20,826 bases of DNA from Entrophospora sp. SA101 (GCA_958430865.1 CAUDNR010002258.1:2992-23817), one strand, 5' to 3'; counted from the stretch's first letter, positions 9,597 to 18,841 are shown. Numbers and translations: made by a program. The notes: generated by a model not told the origin, from the sequence alone.

Positions 9597-9671
9597 TTTT
9601 GGGAGTTTCAAAATACTTTGGGAGCTTTGAAATAGTTTAAGAGTTTCGGGTTAGTTTCGAAATTTTCTAAA
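9597..9671. repeat. Degenerate tandem repeat with a 19-bp period
   Basis: About four diverged units of the type TTTGGGAGCTTTGAAATAG follow one another. A similar series in inverted orientation occurs at 15671-15742. The origin is unknown; it may be the internal part of transposon ends. Confidence 0.5.
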
Positions 9672-9729
9672 CTAATTTAAAAAGGAGGTTAGAGTTTAGA
9701 AAGGAACCTCTGCTTTTGACCATGTAGTA

Positions 9730-10004
9730 GTGCATTCATTTTTGATGTTTATTTCATTCAATTGCATTGGCATTGGATGTTGGTTATTCTGGAGCTCTAC
9801 ATATTTGTGATCATTGTCTAATAAAAATTGAATTGTCTTTTAAATAGATGATCATTTTTATAGTCATGTAATATCAACAGTAAAAGTTTATTTAATTGAC
9901 AATCAGAAAGTAAAGTGAACAATAAAGCAACCAAAATATATTGTTTCTAATTCCAAACTCCTTAATTTATCCAATTTATTTCTTTTAAGAGCACACGTTT
10001 AATG
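9730..10004 (-). repeat. Conserved 3' flank of poly-Q gene B
   Basis: Diverged copy of the flanks at 3600-3932 and 13120-13416, with shared words such as ATTGGATGTTGGT, ATATTTGTGATCATTGT, AGTCATGTAAT and ATATCAACAG. It is directly downstream of the gene B stop codon. Confidence 0.6.
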
Positions 10005-11738
10005 CTATGCTATAAAAAGTTTGATTTCACCATCATCATTCATTGTATTTACTTTCCATTCATTATTTTCGTTTTCCAATTCACTGACTTTACTTTCCAA
10101 TTTCTTGAGTTCACTTCTCAATTTATTGTTTTCATTATTCAATTTATTGACGGTCTTACTATTTTTACTGATTGTTTTATTGTTTTTATTTTTCAATTCA
10201 TTGTTTTCACTTTCCAATTTATTGACTTTATCTCTCAATTCATTGATTGCTTGATCGTTGTTTTCACTTTTCAATTTATCATTTTCACTTTTTAATTTAT
10301 CATTTTCATTACTAAATCTACTGATTGTTTGTTCTTGTTTTTGGATGTTATTTCTCAATTCATTGATTGTTTGATTGTTTTTTCTTTCTAATTTATCTTT
10401 TTCACTTTTCAATTTATTGTTTTCATTATTAAATCTATTGATTGTTTGATCATTTTTTTTGTTTTTATTTCTCAACTCATTGATTGTTTGATTGTTTTTT
10501 CTTTCTAATTTATCTTTTTCACTTTTCATTTTATTGAATTTACTTTCTAATTCATTTTTTTCACTTTTCAATTCATTATTCTTGGTTTCCAATTCTTGGA
10601 TTTTATTTGATTGACTCCCAAAATTTATAAAATCCCTCATCAATTCTTTATTTTTACTTGTTAATTCATTGTGTTTACTGGCCAAGTCATTGTATGTAAT
10701 TTTTAATTCATGGATTATCTTGTTGGATTTGCTTTCTGATTCATTGTTTTTATTCACCAATTTTTTGATTTCACTTTTTAATTCCTCCTGATCTTTTAAA
10801 ATATTAGTATAATCATCTTTACTAATTATAGAAAGCTTCCCAAAATCAAAATGGTTCATTGGTATTGTAATTTGTCCTTGCACAAATTGTTGTAATAATT
10901 GCAGTTGTGTGAATTTTTGCTGATTCTTCAAGAGTTGTTGCTGATGTTGTGTGAAGTTTTGCTGTTTTTGTAGGAGCTGTTGATGTTGTTCTAAGAGTTC
11001 TGAGAGATGTTGCTGGTGTTGAGTGGGTTTTTGTTGACATTCTAAGAGTTGCTGTTGTTGCTGCTGCTGTATGAATTGTTCCAGTTGTTGTAAGAGTTCT
11101 TGCTGTAGTTGTAAATGCTCTTGCTGTTGTTGTAAGAATTTTTGTCGTTGCAAGGATTCTTGCTGTTGTTGTAAGGGTTGTTTCTGTTGTTGTTGTTGTG
11201 AGAGTTGCTGCTGTTGTTGTGTTAATTGTTGCTGTTGTTCTAATAGTTTTTGCTGTTGTTGTAAATATTGATGCTGTTTTTGTGGAGGTTGTTGTAATTG
11301 TTGTTGTAAGAGTTGCTGCTGTTGTTCTAAAACTTCTAAAAGTTGCTTTTGTAAGGTTTGTTGCTGTTCTTGTAAAATTTGTTCTTGTTGTTGCTGTTGT
11401 TGTAGTGTTTGTTGCTGTTGTTGTTGTAAATGTTGTTGTCGTTGCAAGAGCTGTTGCAATTGTTGTAATAGTTGTGTGAGTTTTTTCATTTGTTTTTTTT
11501 TTTGCAAAGGTTGTAGTTTTTGTTGTTGTCCTAAAAATTGTAGTTGTTGTTCTAAAAGTTGCTGCTGATATTGTGAGGATAATTGTTGTTGTTTTTTAAA
11601 GTTTTGTTCTTGTTGTTCTAAGAATTCTTGCTGATGCTGTGTGAATTGACCAATATCATAAACATTCAAATTTTCTTTATCAATGTCACCACCATCATAC
11701 TCACTAAGGCCTTCTGAAGTGACAATTGAATCCGCCAT
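10005..11738 (-). CDS. Poly-glutamine / coiled-coil protein B (577 aa, function unknown)
   Basis: Intact single-exon ORF. I choose the ATG at 11736-11738 (MADSIVTSEGLSEYDGGD), which aligns with the start of gene A; the upstream in-frame extension begins with TTG and translates the poly-T/A leader into an implausible F/K run. Layout as in A: acidic N-terminus, Q/L-rich region to about residue 290, conserved hinge (FVQGQITIP, FDFGKLSII) near residues 285-310, then a longer coiled coil of about 265 residues. The coiled coil contains a duplicated block of about 36 residues (KSEKDKLERKNNQTINELRN twice), different from the 12-residue repeats of A. The C-terminus (NTMNDDGEIKLFIA) also differs from A. 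No enzymatic motif, signal or membrane segment is present. It lies immediately downstream of a Bet5-like relic on the same strand. Confidence 0.75.
   Translation of the reverse strand: MADSIVTSEGLSEYDGGDIDKENLNVYDIGQFTQHQQEFLEQQEQNFKKQQQLSSQYQQQLLEQQLQFLGQQQKLQPLQKKKQMKKLTQLLQQLQQLLQRQQHLQQQQQQTLQQQQQQEQILQEQQQTLQKQLLEVLEQQQQLLQQQLQQPPQKQHQYLQQQQKLLEQQQQLTQQQQQLSQQQQQKQPLQQQQESLQRQKFLQQQQEHLQLQQELLQQLEQFIQQQQQQQLLECQQKPTQHQQHLSELLEQHQQLLQKQQNFTQHQQQLLKNQQKFTQLQLLQQFVQGQITIPMNHFDFGKLSIISKDDYTNILKDQEELKSEIKKLVNKNNESESKSNKIIHELKITYNDLASKHNELTSKNKELMRDFINFGSQSNKIQELETKNNELKSEKNELESKFNKMKSEKDKLERKNNQTINELRNKNKKNDQTINRFNNENNKLKSEKDKLERKNNQTINELRNNIQKQEQTISRFSNENDKLKSENDKLKSENNDQAINELRDKVNKLESENNELKNKNNKTISKNSKTVNKLNNENNKLRSELKKLESKVSELENENNEWKVNTMNDDGEIKLFIA
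10380..10560 (-). repeat. Duplicated coiled-coil coding block in gene B
   Basis: The stretch encoding KSEKDKLERKNNQTINELRN occurs twice about 110 bp apart (around 10365-10410 and 10475-10525), with a third, weaker, related block following. Along with the gene A minisatellite, it shows that coiled-coil length changes by internal duplication in each paralogue independently. Confidence 0.7.
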
Positions 11739-11989
11739 TTCCTTTTTTTTTTTAAAAAAAAATAAAAAAAAGGAAAATTTCTGTGAAACCAAAATTTATA
11801 GTTATGTACAGTATATTAATATGCACAACAATCAAAAAGATTTTAAATTCATTCATATTTAATATTAATATTAATATGTGAAATTCAAATTTTCCGTATC
11901 CAAACACACCCACCTCAAAAATTTAATTATAAATTTCAATTTCACATAGTAATAGTTTCAATTTCACATACAACATTAATTCGAATACA

Positions 11990-12290
11990 GCCAAACTTAT
12001 CAACAGCGGCTTTAAAATAATAATTATTATCACATCCACCTTGTGGACATTCAGCGGAGAATAAAGGATTTTTAAGAATATTCTACACATAAATTTGTCT
12101 TAAGTGAGTCATATTTTGATCTGTGTTTTACAATATAATTATGCAAAAACCAATCTTGATTAATGAAAACAAAAATATGTGATCATAATAATTATTATTA
12201 TAATTGTGAAATTATATTATTACTTATTGTTGCTTCCCAACTCATCTTCCAGTAAGTTTCTTAACAAATTTCTTAAAGAATAAATAACAC
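11990..12290 (-). pseudogene. Bet5/TRAPPC1-like TRAPP subunit pseudogene (unit C)
   Basis: Two exon-like blocks on the minus strand. The block at 12228-12290 corresponds to the YGVIYSLRN segment. The block at about 11990-12127 reads NTDQNMTHLRQIYV, a stop, then NILKNPLFSAECPQGGCDNN and FKAAVDK. In Bet5/TRAPPC1 the same order is found: a YG-x-(I/L)-FSLR helix, then MNTD...IY...Y...KNPL and a C-terminal LD-x-(F/Y)-V helix. Bet5 is a longin-fold core subunit of TRAPP, which acts in vesicle tethering in the secretory pathway. The in-frame stop, frame changes and missing N-terminus make this a relic. It sits head-to-tail upstream of poly-Q gene B, with a similar relic upstream of copy C. Confidence 0.55.
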
Positions 12291-12489
12291 CAATCACTCT
12301 TATTCAAAAGATGAAACATCCCCGCCCTAGAATAAATGGCATGTTTAGTGATTTGATTTGATAAATTACAATTTCAGGCCTGCTATAATTTACCTGGTGA
12401 ATTAGCCAGCAAGAATGATTTTATTGACAAACGTATGACTGATAAGTTCTCCTGTAGACTCATTGTATACTTTATATATTAATATATAT

Positions 12490-13040
12490 ATACACTACGT
12501 CAAGAGTATTAATGCAATATAACTTAGTTTTTCATGTAAAATTCTACTCTTTTATAATGAATAAAAAAATACATTCAATTGAAATATTTAACATACACTT
12601 GAAATTTATAATAAGGTCAATCTTTTGTTTGCTACCTATTTCTTTCAATAATAGCATCTATCTTCTTGGCATACTCTATTAATTTTCATTAGGACATCAT
12701 TCGTAATTCTTCCCATTAAATTTCTCATATTCTTTGGACGTCTTATAATTCTTTCTTACCATAAATGTTCAATTGTGGTTCAAGTCAAGCGATATTTTTG
12801 AACTCGTAGCATTTCACCGCCATGTTAGCTTTCATTTAAATCCGACATTTAATATTGAAAAATTTATTCGAAAATTATTAAAAAATGATTTTTTTCAAAA
12901 GCAACTTGGATGTCTATTTAAGACGTGTATTCTCATATGTATAGTTATTAAGTACGTTTTTGTTTAATTTTCTTTGTCTTTGAAAAAAAAATTTTGGACG
13001 AATTTTTTATTTCATCATAAAAGAGTAGAATTTTGCGTAT
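12490..13040 (-). mobile_element. Tc1/mariner relic bounded by inverted repeats (unit C copy)
   Basis: The minus strand around 12730-12785 reads a one-base-shifted version of DLNPIEHLW, the hallmark around the third catalytic residue of Tc1/mariner DDE transposases, followed by RRPKNMRNLM. About 35-bp inverted arms lie at 12535-12571 and 13000-13037 (AAAATTCTACTCTTTTAT and its near-complement). Outside the left arm, a TA followed by CACTACGTCAAGAGTATTAA near 12493 looks like a Tc1-type terminus. Stops and indels are frequent and the N-terminal and central transposase are missing, so this is an internally deleted, dead element. A sister copy lies at 8480-8950. Confidence 0.65.
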
Positions 13041-13119
13041 ATAAAATCATGAAATCCTAAGCTACAAAATTATATATATGATTCTTTTATGTTTTACTAT
13101 GCAATACTTTTATTTCATT

Positions 13120-13416
13120 TGACATTCCAACTACATTTGCATTGGATATTGGTCATCCAAAATCGTTAAACGACCCATTGAAGAACGAATATGGAGTTTG
13201 ACATATTTGTGATTATTGTTCAATAAAAAATGAATGGAATACAAATTTTATTGTCTTGAAAAACTGTACTATACAAATAAATAAACAATCATTTTTGTAG
13301 TCATGTAATTATAATTAATATCAACAGGAAAAGTTTAATTGACAACCATTAAGAAAATAAAATGAAGCAATTCAACAAGAAAAAAATAAATAACATATAT
13401 ATTATTATTTAATTCT
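13120..13416 (-). repeat. Conserved 3' flank of poly-Q copy C
   Basis: Close copy of 3600-3932, sharing words such as TTGAAGAACGAAT and ATTTGTGATTATTGTT. It is placed directly downstream of the broken copy. Confidence 0.7.
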
Positions 13417-14612
13417 TTACTTTTGATTCAATCTATTAACTAATTTCAATTCATTGAATTTACTTTCCAATTTACTGTTTTCACTTTTTAATTCATTGAT
13501 CATTTTATTACTTTTCAATCCATTATTATTACTTCCCAATCCATTGTCTTGGCCCTCCAGTTTGTTAGTTTTAATTTCCAACTCAATGTTTTTACTTTCC
13601 AATTCTTTTATTTTATATTCTGATTTTTTGAGCTTGTCTATCAATAAATAAAATTCACATTTCAAGTAATAGTTTTCCCTTTTCAAATTTTTAAACTATT
13701 AGTATAAATCATCTTTACTAATTATAGAAAGCTCTCCAAAATCGAAATGGTTGGTTGGTATTGTAACTTGTCCTTGTACAAATTGTTGTAATAATTGTAG
13801 TTGTATGAATTTTTGCTGATTTTCCAAAAGTTGTTTCTGTTATTGTGTAAATTGTTGCTGTTTTTGTAGAAGTTGGTGGCGTTGTTTTAAGAGTTCTGAG
13901 AAATGTTCTGGTGTTGTGTAGGTTTTTGTTGATATTCTAAGAGAAGTTGCAGTAGTTGTAAGTGCTCTTGCTGTTGTTGTAAGTGCTCTTGCTGTTGTTG
14001 TAAGAATTTTTGTTGTTGGAAGAATTGTTGCTGTTGTTGTAAGGTTGTTATTGTTGTTGTTGTGAGAGTTGTTGTTGTTGTTATGTTAATTGCTGCTGTT
14101 TTTGTGATAGTTTTCGCTGTTGTTGTAAAAATTGTTGCTGCTTTTGTGAAGGTTGTTGCAATTGTTGCTTTTGTATGAGTTGCTGCTGTTATTCTAAAAC
14201 TTCTAAAAGTTGCTCATGTGAGAGTTGTTGCTGTTGTTGTTGTTTTTAAAGTTTTGTTCCTGTTGTTCTAAAAATTTTTGTTGATGCTGTGTGAATTGAT
14301 TTGTATCATAAGTATTCAGATTGTCTTTCACTAAGATCCTATAATGTAACAATTGATTCCCTATATATGTATCCAGTTTCTGGCAATTCTTTTCTTCCAT
14401 CTTCACCTATGGCTGCCATTTCTTTTCAGCTTTTTAGAGGCTCAATGGTGCGAGAGAAAGTCTTTATTGAAAAAGGCGTTTGAATCATTGTTGGTTCGAT
14501 TCGAATCAAAAAGATTTTTTGAATCTGTTCGAATCGATTCATATGTATGTTCTACCTTTAACGTTTTTATTACCTCTTGTCTTTATGTTTTATACGGATG
14601 GATCCTCCATTT
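13417..14612 (-). pseudogene. Poly-glutamine / coiled-coil pseudogene C
   Basis: Third paralogue, broken. The N-terminal ATG with its T/A tract is at about 14608-14612. About 260 bp of unrelated sequence (roughly 14345-14607) then separates it from the homologous start (ESIVT-like, then DNLNTYDTNQFTQHQQKF). The Q-rich region is shortened and frame-broken: a glutamine position has become TAA near 13840, a base is lost near 13910, and further indels lie at 14040-14260. The hinge is recognisable near 13720-13800. The coiled coil is open from 13686 to 13417 (ELESKNIELEIKTNKLEGQD) but short, about 90 residues. This copy cannot make a protein like A or B. Confidence 0.75.
14345..14607. other. Insertion within poly-Q copy C
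   Basis: Sequence with no counterpart in genes A or B lies between the start codon region and the rest of copy C. It includes two GTTCGATTCGAATC-type words near 14494-14560 (GATTCGAATC is a palindrome). No transposase or clear terminal repeats were seen; it may be filler DNA or a small element. Confidence 0.45.
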
Positions 14613-14719
14613 CATTTTTTTTTTTAAAAAAAATAAAAAAAAATGGAAATTTTTTTGTGAAACTACAAAGTTATACCCATTCACAAAAAGATTGGCAATA
14701 AAGTTTAATCAATAAATAA

Positions 14720-15178
14720 AAAACTTTTTTCAACAGTGGCATTAATTAGCACCCTCACCATGTAGATTTTCAGCTGGGGATAAAGTATTTTTAACAATAA
14801 AAATTTACATAAAAATTTACATAAATTTGTCTTGATACCTTCAGCATTTCGATATGTATTTTAAACCTATCGGAGTTTCACAATAACGTAATTTATAATC
14901 AATTAGATAAAAAAACCACCATTTTGACTAATAACAATAAATTATGCGGTTATTGGAATATAAAAATAATTATTTATTTATCTTTGTTTCCCAACTCACC
15001 TTCCAGTAAGTTTCTTAACAAAATTTCTTAATGAATAAATAACACCATAAATCAATTTTACTTCTTCGTTGAGATTAATTAACTTATTATCAGATATCAT
15101 GCTTGTACTGTTAATTGTGATGCGGCAGAAAGATTGCATACATGATGATAATGTGATCAAATATTTGTCAATTTTCAA
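14720..15178 (-). pseudogene. Bet5/TRAPPC1-like TRAPP subunit pseudogene, best-preserved copy (unit D)
   Basis: The exon ending at 14996-15000 reads ISDNKLINLNEEVKLIYG then VIYSLRNFVKKLTG, followed by a GTGAGT donor. A possible acceptor (AACAG) lies just upstream of STSMISDN. Further down, about 14810-14890 reads YKLRYCETPIGLK, then in another frame LKVSRQIYVNFYV, then NTLSPAENLHGEGAN. This order (E-E-x-K-L-x-YG-x-x-(F/Y)-SLR; YKL-x-Y-x-ETPTGLK; RQIY; C-terminal segment) is that of Bet5/TRAPPC1, a longin-fold TRAPP subunit. The frame changes between blocks and the missing canonical N-terminus (IFDRH-like) point to a pseudogene. It lies upstream of poly-Q copy C, on the same strand, mirroring the relic upstream of gene B. 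Confidence 0.65.
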
Positions 15179-15424
15179 TAATCATATCAAATTGTCTCAT
15201 GTCAAATTATGAATCGGTGAACTCTAAATAAGGATTTACGGAGGAAAATGTCACCAATCGACGACTTTGTATAAAAAAATGGTAATATACTTTAAAATAA
15301 TATTTTTATTTTATGAAACAAATGACAAAGAACATATCTATACATTTTTTTTTAAAAAATATCGAAAAAAAAGGGATTGCTCTTGGGGATCTTCATGTAA
15401 CTTATTAACAAAAACTGGTCTATA

Positions 15425-15604
15425 CATTCAAACCTTGTCACAACAGATGAACGGGACATATTAATATAAGAAAATTTATTTGAAATTCATTATGGCAAGA
15501 TTACTAATCTTGCCACAACGGATTTTATATGTTTTTATATGTGACGCAAGGATTTTAAAATTATAATCCGCTGTGGCAAGGTCCACTGTGACAAGATTTG
15601 ACTG
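15425..15604. mobile_element. MITE-like inverted-repeat element, 180 bp, flanked by TA
   Basis: The left end CATTCAAACCTTGTCACA and the reverse complement of the right end CAGTCAAATCTTGTCACA match closely. TA dinucleotides flank both ends, as expected for Tc1/mariner/pogo-type target duplication. The interior has a perfect 10-bp inverted pair (GGCAAGATTA, one base, complement) at 15494-15514 and further TGGCAAG/GTGACAAG words. There is no coding capacity, so it is a non-autonomous element. Confidence 0.7.
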
Positions 15605-15670
15605 TAGTTATTTTTATTATTCAAATTGTTTAGTATTCAGCTACAAATGATTGAACCTTTATTCAAATGA

Positions 15671-15742
15671 AAATATTTTGAAACTCTGAAATTGTTTTTA
15701 AATTCCAAACTATTTTAAAACCTTGAAATCATTTCAAACCTC
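15671..15742. repeat. Degenerate 18-19-bp periodic repeat (inverted relative to 9597-9671)
   Basis: Units of the type TTTTGAAACTCTGAAATTG follow each other with drift. Read on the minus strand it resembles the 9597-9671 series. Confidence 0.4.
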
Positions 15743-15835
15743 CAAAAGCAAAATGATGCCATAAATGCTTTATGTAAGAAAAATTAAATCTTTTTCAAAA
15801 AATTTATTTGAATTTAAGGATACTGGCTGCAACTT

Positions 15836-16165
15836 TTGATGATGGTTGCTACCATCTTTATGTCATATGAAAGTGATTACAACCACTGGTTGAAACCACC
15901 TTTACAACCATTTTGTTTCCTTTTTGGATTGCGACATGGAACACTATTTGAATTTATCACATTATTGAGATGTGGAAGATATTTTTGCAATCATTCTATA
16001 AGATATTTCCTCGATTTTTTAATATTACAGGTGAATCTCAATAAGCAGAACTTTTGGATAATAATGAGTCAGCTTATCAAACTCGGTTTATTAGTGAATC
16101 AGTATTACTGTAAAGTCTGGAAAGATAGCATCCATGATAAATATCAATTTTCTATGAAATTATGA
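15836..16165 (+). CDS. Open frame of 109 codons, doubtful
   Basis: Begins with ATG and ends with TGA. The translation is rich in F, L, Y and C, with no recognised motif and no paralogue in the window. An open frame of this length is expected by chance now and then in DNA this AT-rich. I see no supporting introns or conserved context, so this is kept only as a possibility. Confidence 0.12.
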   Translation: MMMVATIFMSYESDYNHWLKPPLQPFCFLFGLRHGTLFEFITLLRCGRYFCNHSIRYFLDFLILQVNLNKQNFWIIMSQLIKLGLLVNQYYCKVWKDSIHDKYQFSMKL

Positions 16166-16169
16166 CGAT

Positions 16170-17160
16170 TCATACAATAAATTGTGCGTGACAAATCATA
16201 AAAATTACTAAAAAGGCAATGTCACGGGTGTTACGTACCTTTCCAAACTTTATGATAGTGTTATTACTATTCGTGTGTAGATATTTACTTTTAAGCAATA
16301 AGATGAATTTTAAAATTGGTTTATAATTATCAACATCAAATTTTAAGTTAGTGTTAGTTTCCAAAACTAGAGAGATTCGCAACCATGCGAAAGTCAAAAG
16401 GTTTCACCATAAGTCGAAACTAGTTTTGATTTTTGACTATTGACTTTTGATTTAGTTTTGACATATAACTTTTAATTTTAGTTTTGACGACCAACACTAT
16501 TTTAAGTTCAGTCTATCAAATTATATTAAATTCGGCTTAACAAGATAATTTTATTAATTATGTTTTTAGTTAACCAATTTTGCATAGTTATAAACAAAAA
16601 TCGGTTTATAATGGCTCAGCTTATCAAGATTTAATTTTAAAAAGATCATTTGATTTACAGATGAATCATCAATCAATTTATCAATAATAAATTATCATTA
16701 ATGTTGATTACAAAAAGCAAAATAATATCAATAATTTATTATTACCAAGAACCTTGTAATAAATACCCATCTGTACTTTGATTTTAACAATATAACATTT
16801 TATATAAAATAAAAAACACAACTTCTTTTTTTTTAAAAAAAATCAAATATATACCAAAAAAAAAATAATCAAAAGAGTAAAAATAATATTAGGGAATGAA
16901 TGAGGAGCCACTTGTAAGTAAGTATTATTCATTAAAAAAGAATGGCAGTGGTAATTGCAATTGACACTGCTCATTGTCATTCTGTTAAAAAAGAGCAATG
17001 GTTGTCCATTTCTAAAGTGGTGGCTGCATGGAACCACTGCCACTATTCTAGTGATACTTCAGAGACTTAAATAATTAATAATAATGTCTTTCAAACCACA
17101 AATAAGAAAAAATAAAGAAGGAAAAAAGGTCTATTTAAAGATTTCAAACTATATTGCTAA
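16170..17160. other. Gene-free AT-rich stretch
   Basis: No supportable gene. There are repeated TTTTGAC words at 16420-16490. A short repeated phrase (ATAATG.GTCAGCTTATCAA) occurs near 16062 and 16610. Confidence 0.45.
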
Positions 17161-17164
17161 AAAT

Positions 17165-17318
17165 ATTGTAATTAGTGATGTTAGTCGGTTTACATAATTT
17201 CTAAATTTGGTAACAGATTTACGTGTTACTTTCTGGTTATAACAATAAAATTACCAATTTAGGTAGTAAAGACTTAGCCGGATAAGGATTTTAAACGGCT
17301 AACATCATTAATTGTAAT
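17165..17318. mobile_element. MITE-like element with about 26-bp terminal inverted repeats
   Basis: The left arm 17165-17191 (ATTGTAATTAGTGATGTTAG...) and right arm 17293-17318 are inverted copies with only a few mismatches. Inner AAATTTGGTAA and TTACCAATTT words extend the symmetry. The interior is about 100 bp, non-coding. No clear target-site duplication was identified. Confidence 0.6.
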
Positions 17319-17489
17319 AGAATTAGGGTAGCTTGTGATCTGTCTAAAGAAGAAACAACTGACAGAATTTTTTTGAAGCTGAAGAAAATTTAATAGAGTC
17401 ACTGAAGAATATATCAAACAGACTATGTAAATAGAAGTCCTACAACAAAAGTAAATGATTTATTTTATATATATACATTTATAAATACT

Positions 17490-17516
17490 ACATTCATACA
17501 TTCATACATTCATACA
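17490..17516. repeat. (CATTCATA)n short tandem repeat
   Basis: About three and a half copies of an 8-bp unit in an AT-rich leader, just left of a TATAG acceptor-like site and the ATG at 17549. Confidence 0.8.
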
Positions 17517-17548
17517 CATATTCCACATATGTATATTTTTTATAGGAT

Positions 17549-18498
17549 GCCAATTCCTTTTATCTCACAAATAGACACTTCATTACCAAATGTAACTCCT
17601 ACAGAACTCTCACAATCTTTTTCCATTTCTGATGATATCAGCACCTTTTAATAATGATATTTTCACACAATTATTATCTAACAAATCCATCAGGAAATTT
17701 TTTCTGACATGGATTTATGTAATTATTACACTAGTTACATAATTTTCATGCAAATATAGCAACATTGCATATTAAAACTTATGGATGTAATCTTACTACA
17801 GCAGGAAAAATTTCCTAATGGTATCAAAATCTGATGGTAATAAATGGATGATGATCATCAATTGACACACAAACTGATTGAGGAATCTCTTACTAACAAT
17901 AATGGTAATGATAACAATATCAGTGTATCTGAGGAAGAAAGCATTGCTATTTATTAGTATGTTGATTATTTTTACTCATATATTTGTTTTTGAAATCTTA
18001 CAGAGAAGCTACAATCTTCAAACTGGGAGGTGAATAAATTACAATAGAAAACACTGCTGCTAAGATGTAAGTATAAACTGAAACATTAATAGTAGACAAA
18101 GCATTTTATTTAATTTTTTTTTAATTATATTTATAGGACTCATCATCATCACAACCATCACCACAACTATCATCATCACCACAACAATTTAAATAATGAT
18201 AAGGTATATATAATATAAAATATCATTACAATTATATTTTATGATAAAATATTAATTTATTTTTTATTTTTTATATAGACAAAATGCACAAAGTTGTGTC
18301 CATGCTCATGATTATGTTATTAATAAATACATATTATGTATAAGACAGCAGCCAATATCATGACATCCTGGATGTCACTGAAATTGTCCATCACACACCC
18401 AATATTGATGCTATCAGGCAATCGCTATTAAGCTATTCTTTTAAATGTCAATGTTTATTAAGTTTAATTATATCTTATAGAATGTTGTATAAATCATA
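17549..18498 (+). pseudogene. Remnant of a multi-exon gene, family not recognised
   Basis: Several exon-like pieces in one orientation: 17549 MPIPFISQIDTSLPNVTPTE, ending FSISDDISTF and a stop; 17844-17957 MDDDHQLTHKLIEESLTN, ending SVSEEESIAIY and a stop; after a TTACAG acceptor near 18001 a short piece; after TTATAG near 18137 DSSSSQPSPQLSSSPQQFK; and 18332-18498 QYHDILDVTEIVHHTPNIDA to a stop. GTAAGT and GTATAT donors follow some pieces. Frames do not join cleanly, so this is either decayed or too uncertain for a model. The composition (acidic N/S/E-rich linkers) suggests real coding ancestry, but I do not recognise a family. Confidence 0.3.
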
Positions 18499-18841
18499 TT
18501 AATGTCATTTTGTACCTAAAATAACAAAGCAACCAAAAATAGTTTAATAGTGCTGTTTACCCAATAAGTATTTATTAATAACTAACGATGCCATCTGTAA
18601 TATGACAACCTTTTGAGTATGCAGTTGTCAGAATATGTGAATGTATCTGTAATTCTGTAATTCTGTAATACATTATGCAATTGAAAGTTATAACCAAATC
18701 AAATTTTTCTGCATTTTACACAAATGTAAATCATAAACTTTATTTATAAAACTTTAAATTTAAAAATTTATAACCACACCATAACCAATTAATTCATGAG
18801 CTACTTCTATGGGACCATAATCATCACTTCTGGTCTCTTCA

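Noticed and set aside
10002..10295. Plus-strand F/I/L-rich ORFs resembling membrane proteins
   Set aside because: Antisense to the N/K/E-rich coiled-coil coding sequence of gene B; the hydrophobicity is a complement artefact.
11071..11479. Plus-strand Cys-rich and Val-rich ORFs
   Set aside because: Antisense shadows of the glutamine tract of gene B.
12773..12967. Plus-strand ORF of 64 codons
   Set aside because: Antisense to the Tc1/mariner relic; no motif.
14488..14515. T-arm-like GGTTCGATTCGAATC suggesting a tRNA
   Set aside because: No acceptor stem, D-arm or anticodon arm can be placed around it.
8262..15060. CRISPR-like reading of the spaced repeats
   Set aside because: The repeats are kilobase-scale segmental duplications and eukaryotic gene relics, not short direct repeats with unique spacers.
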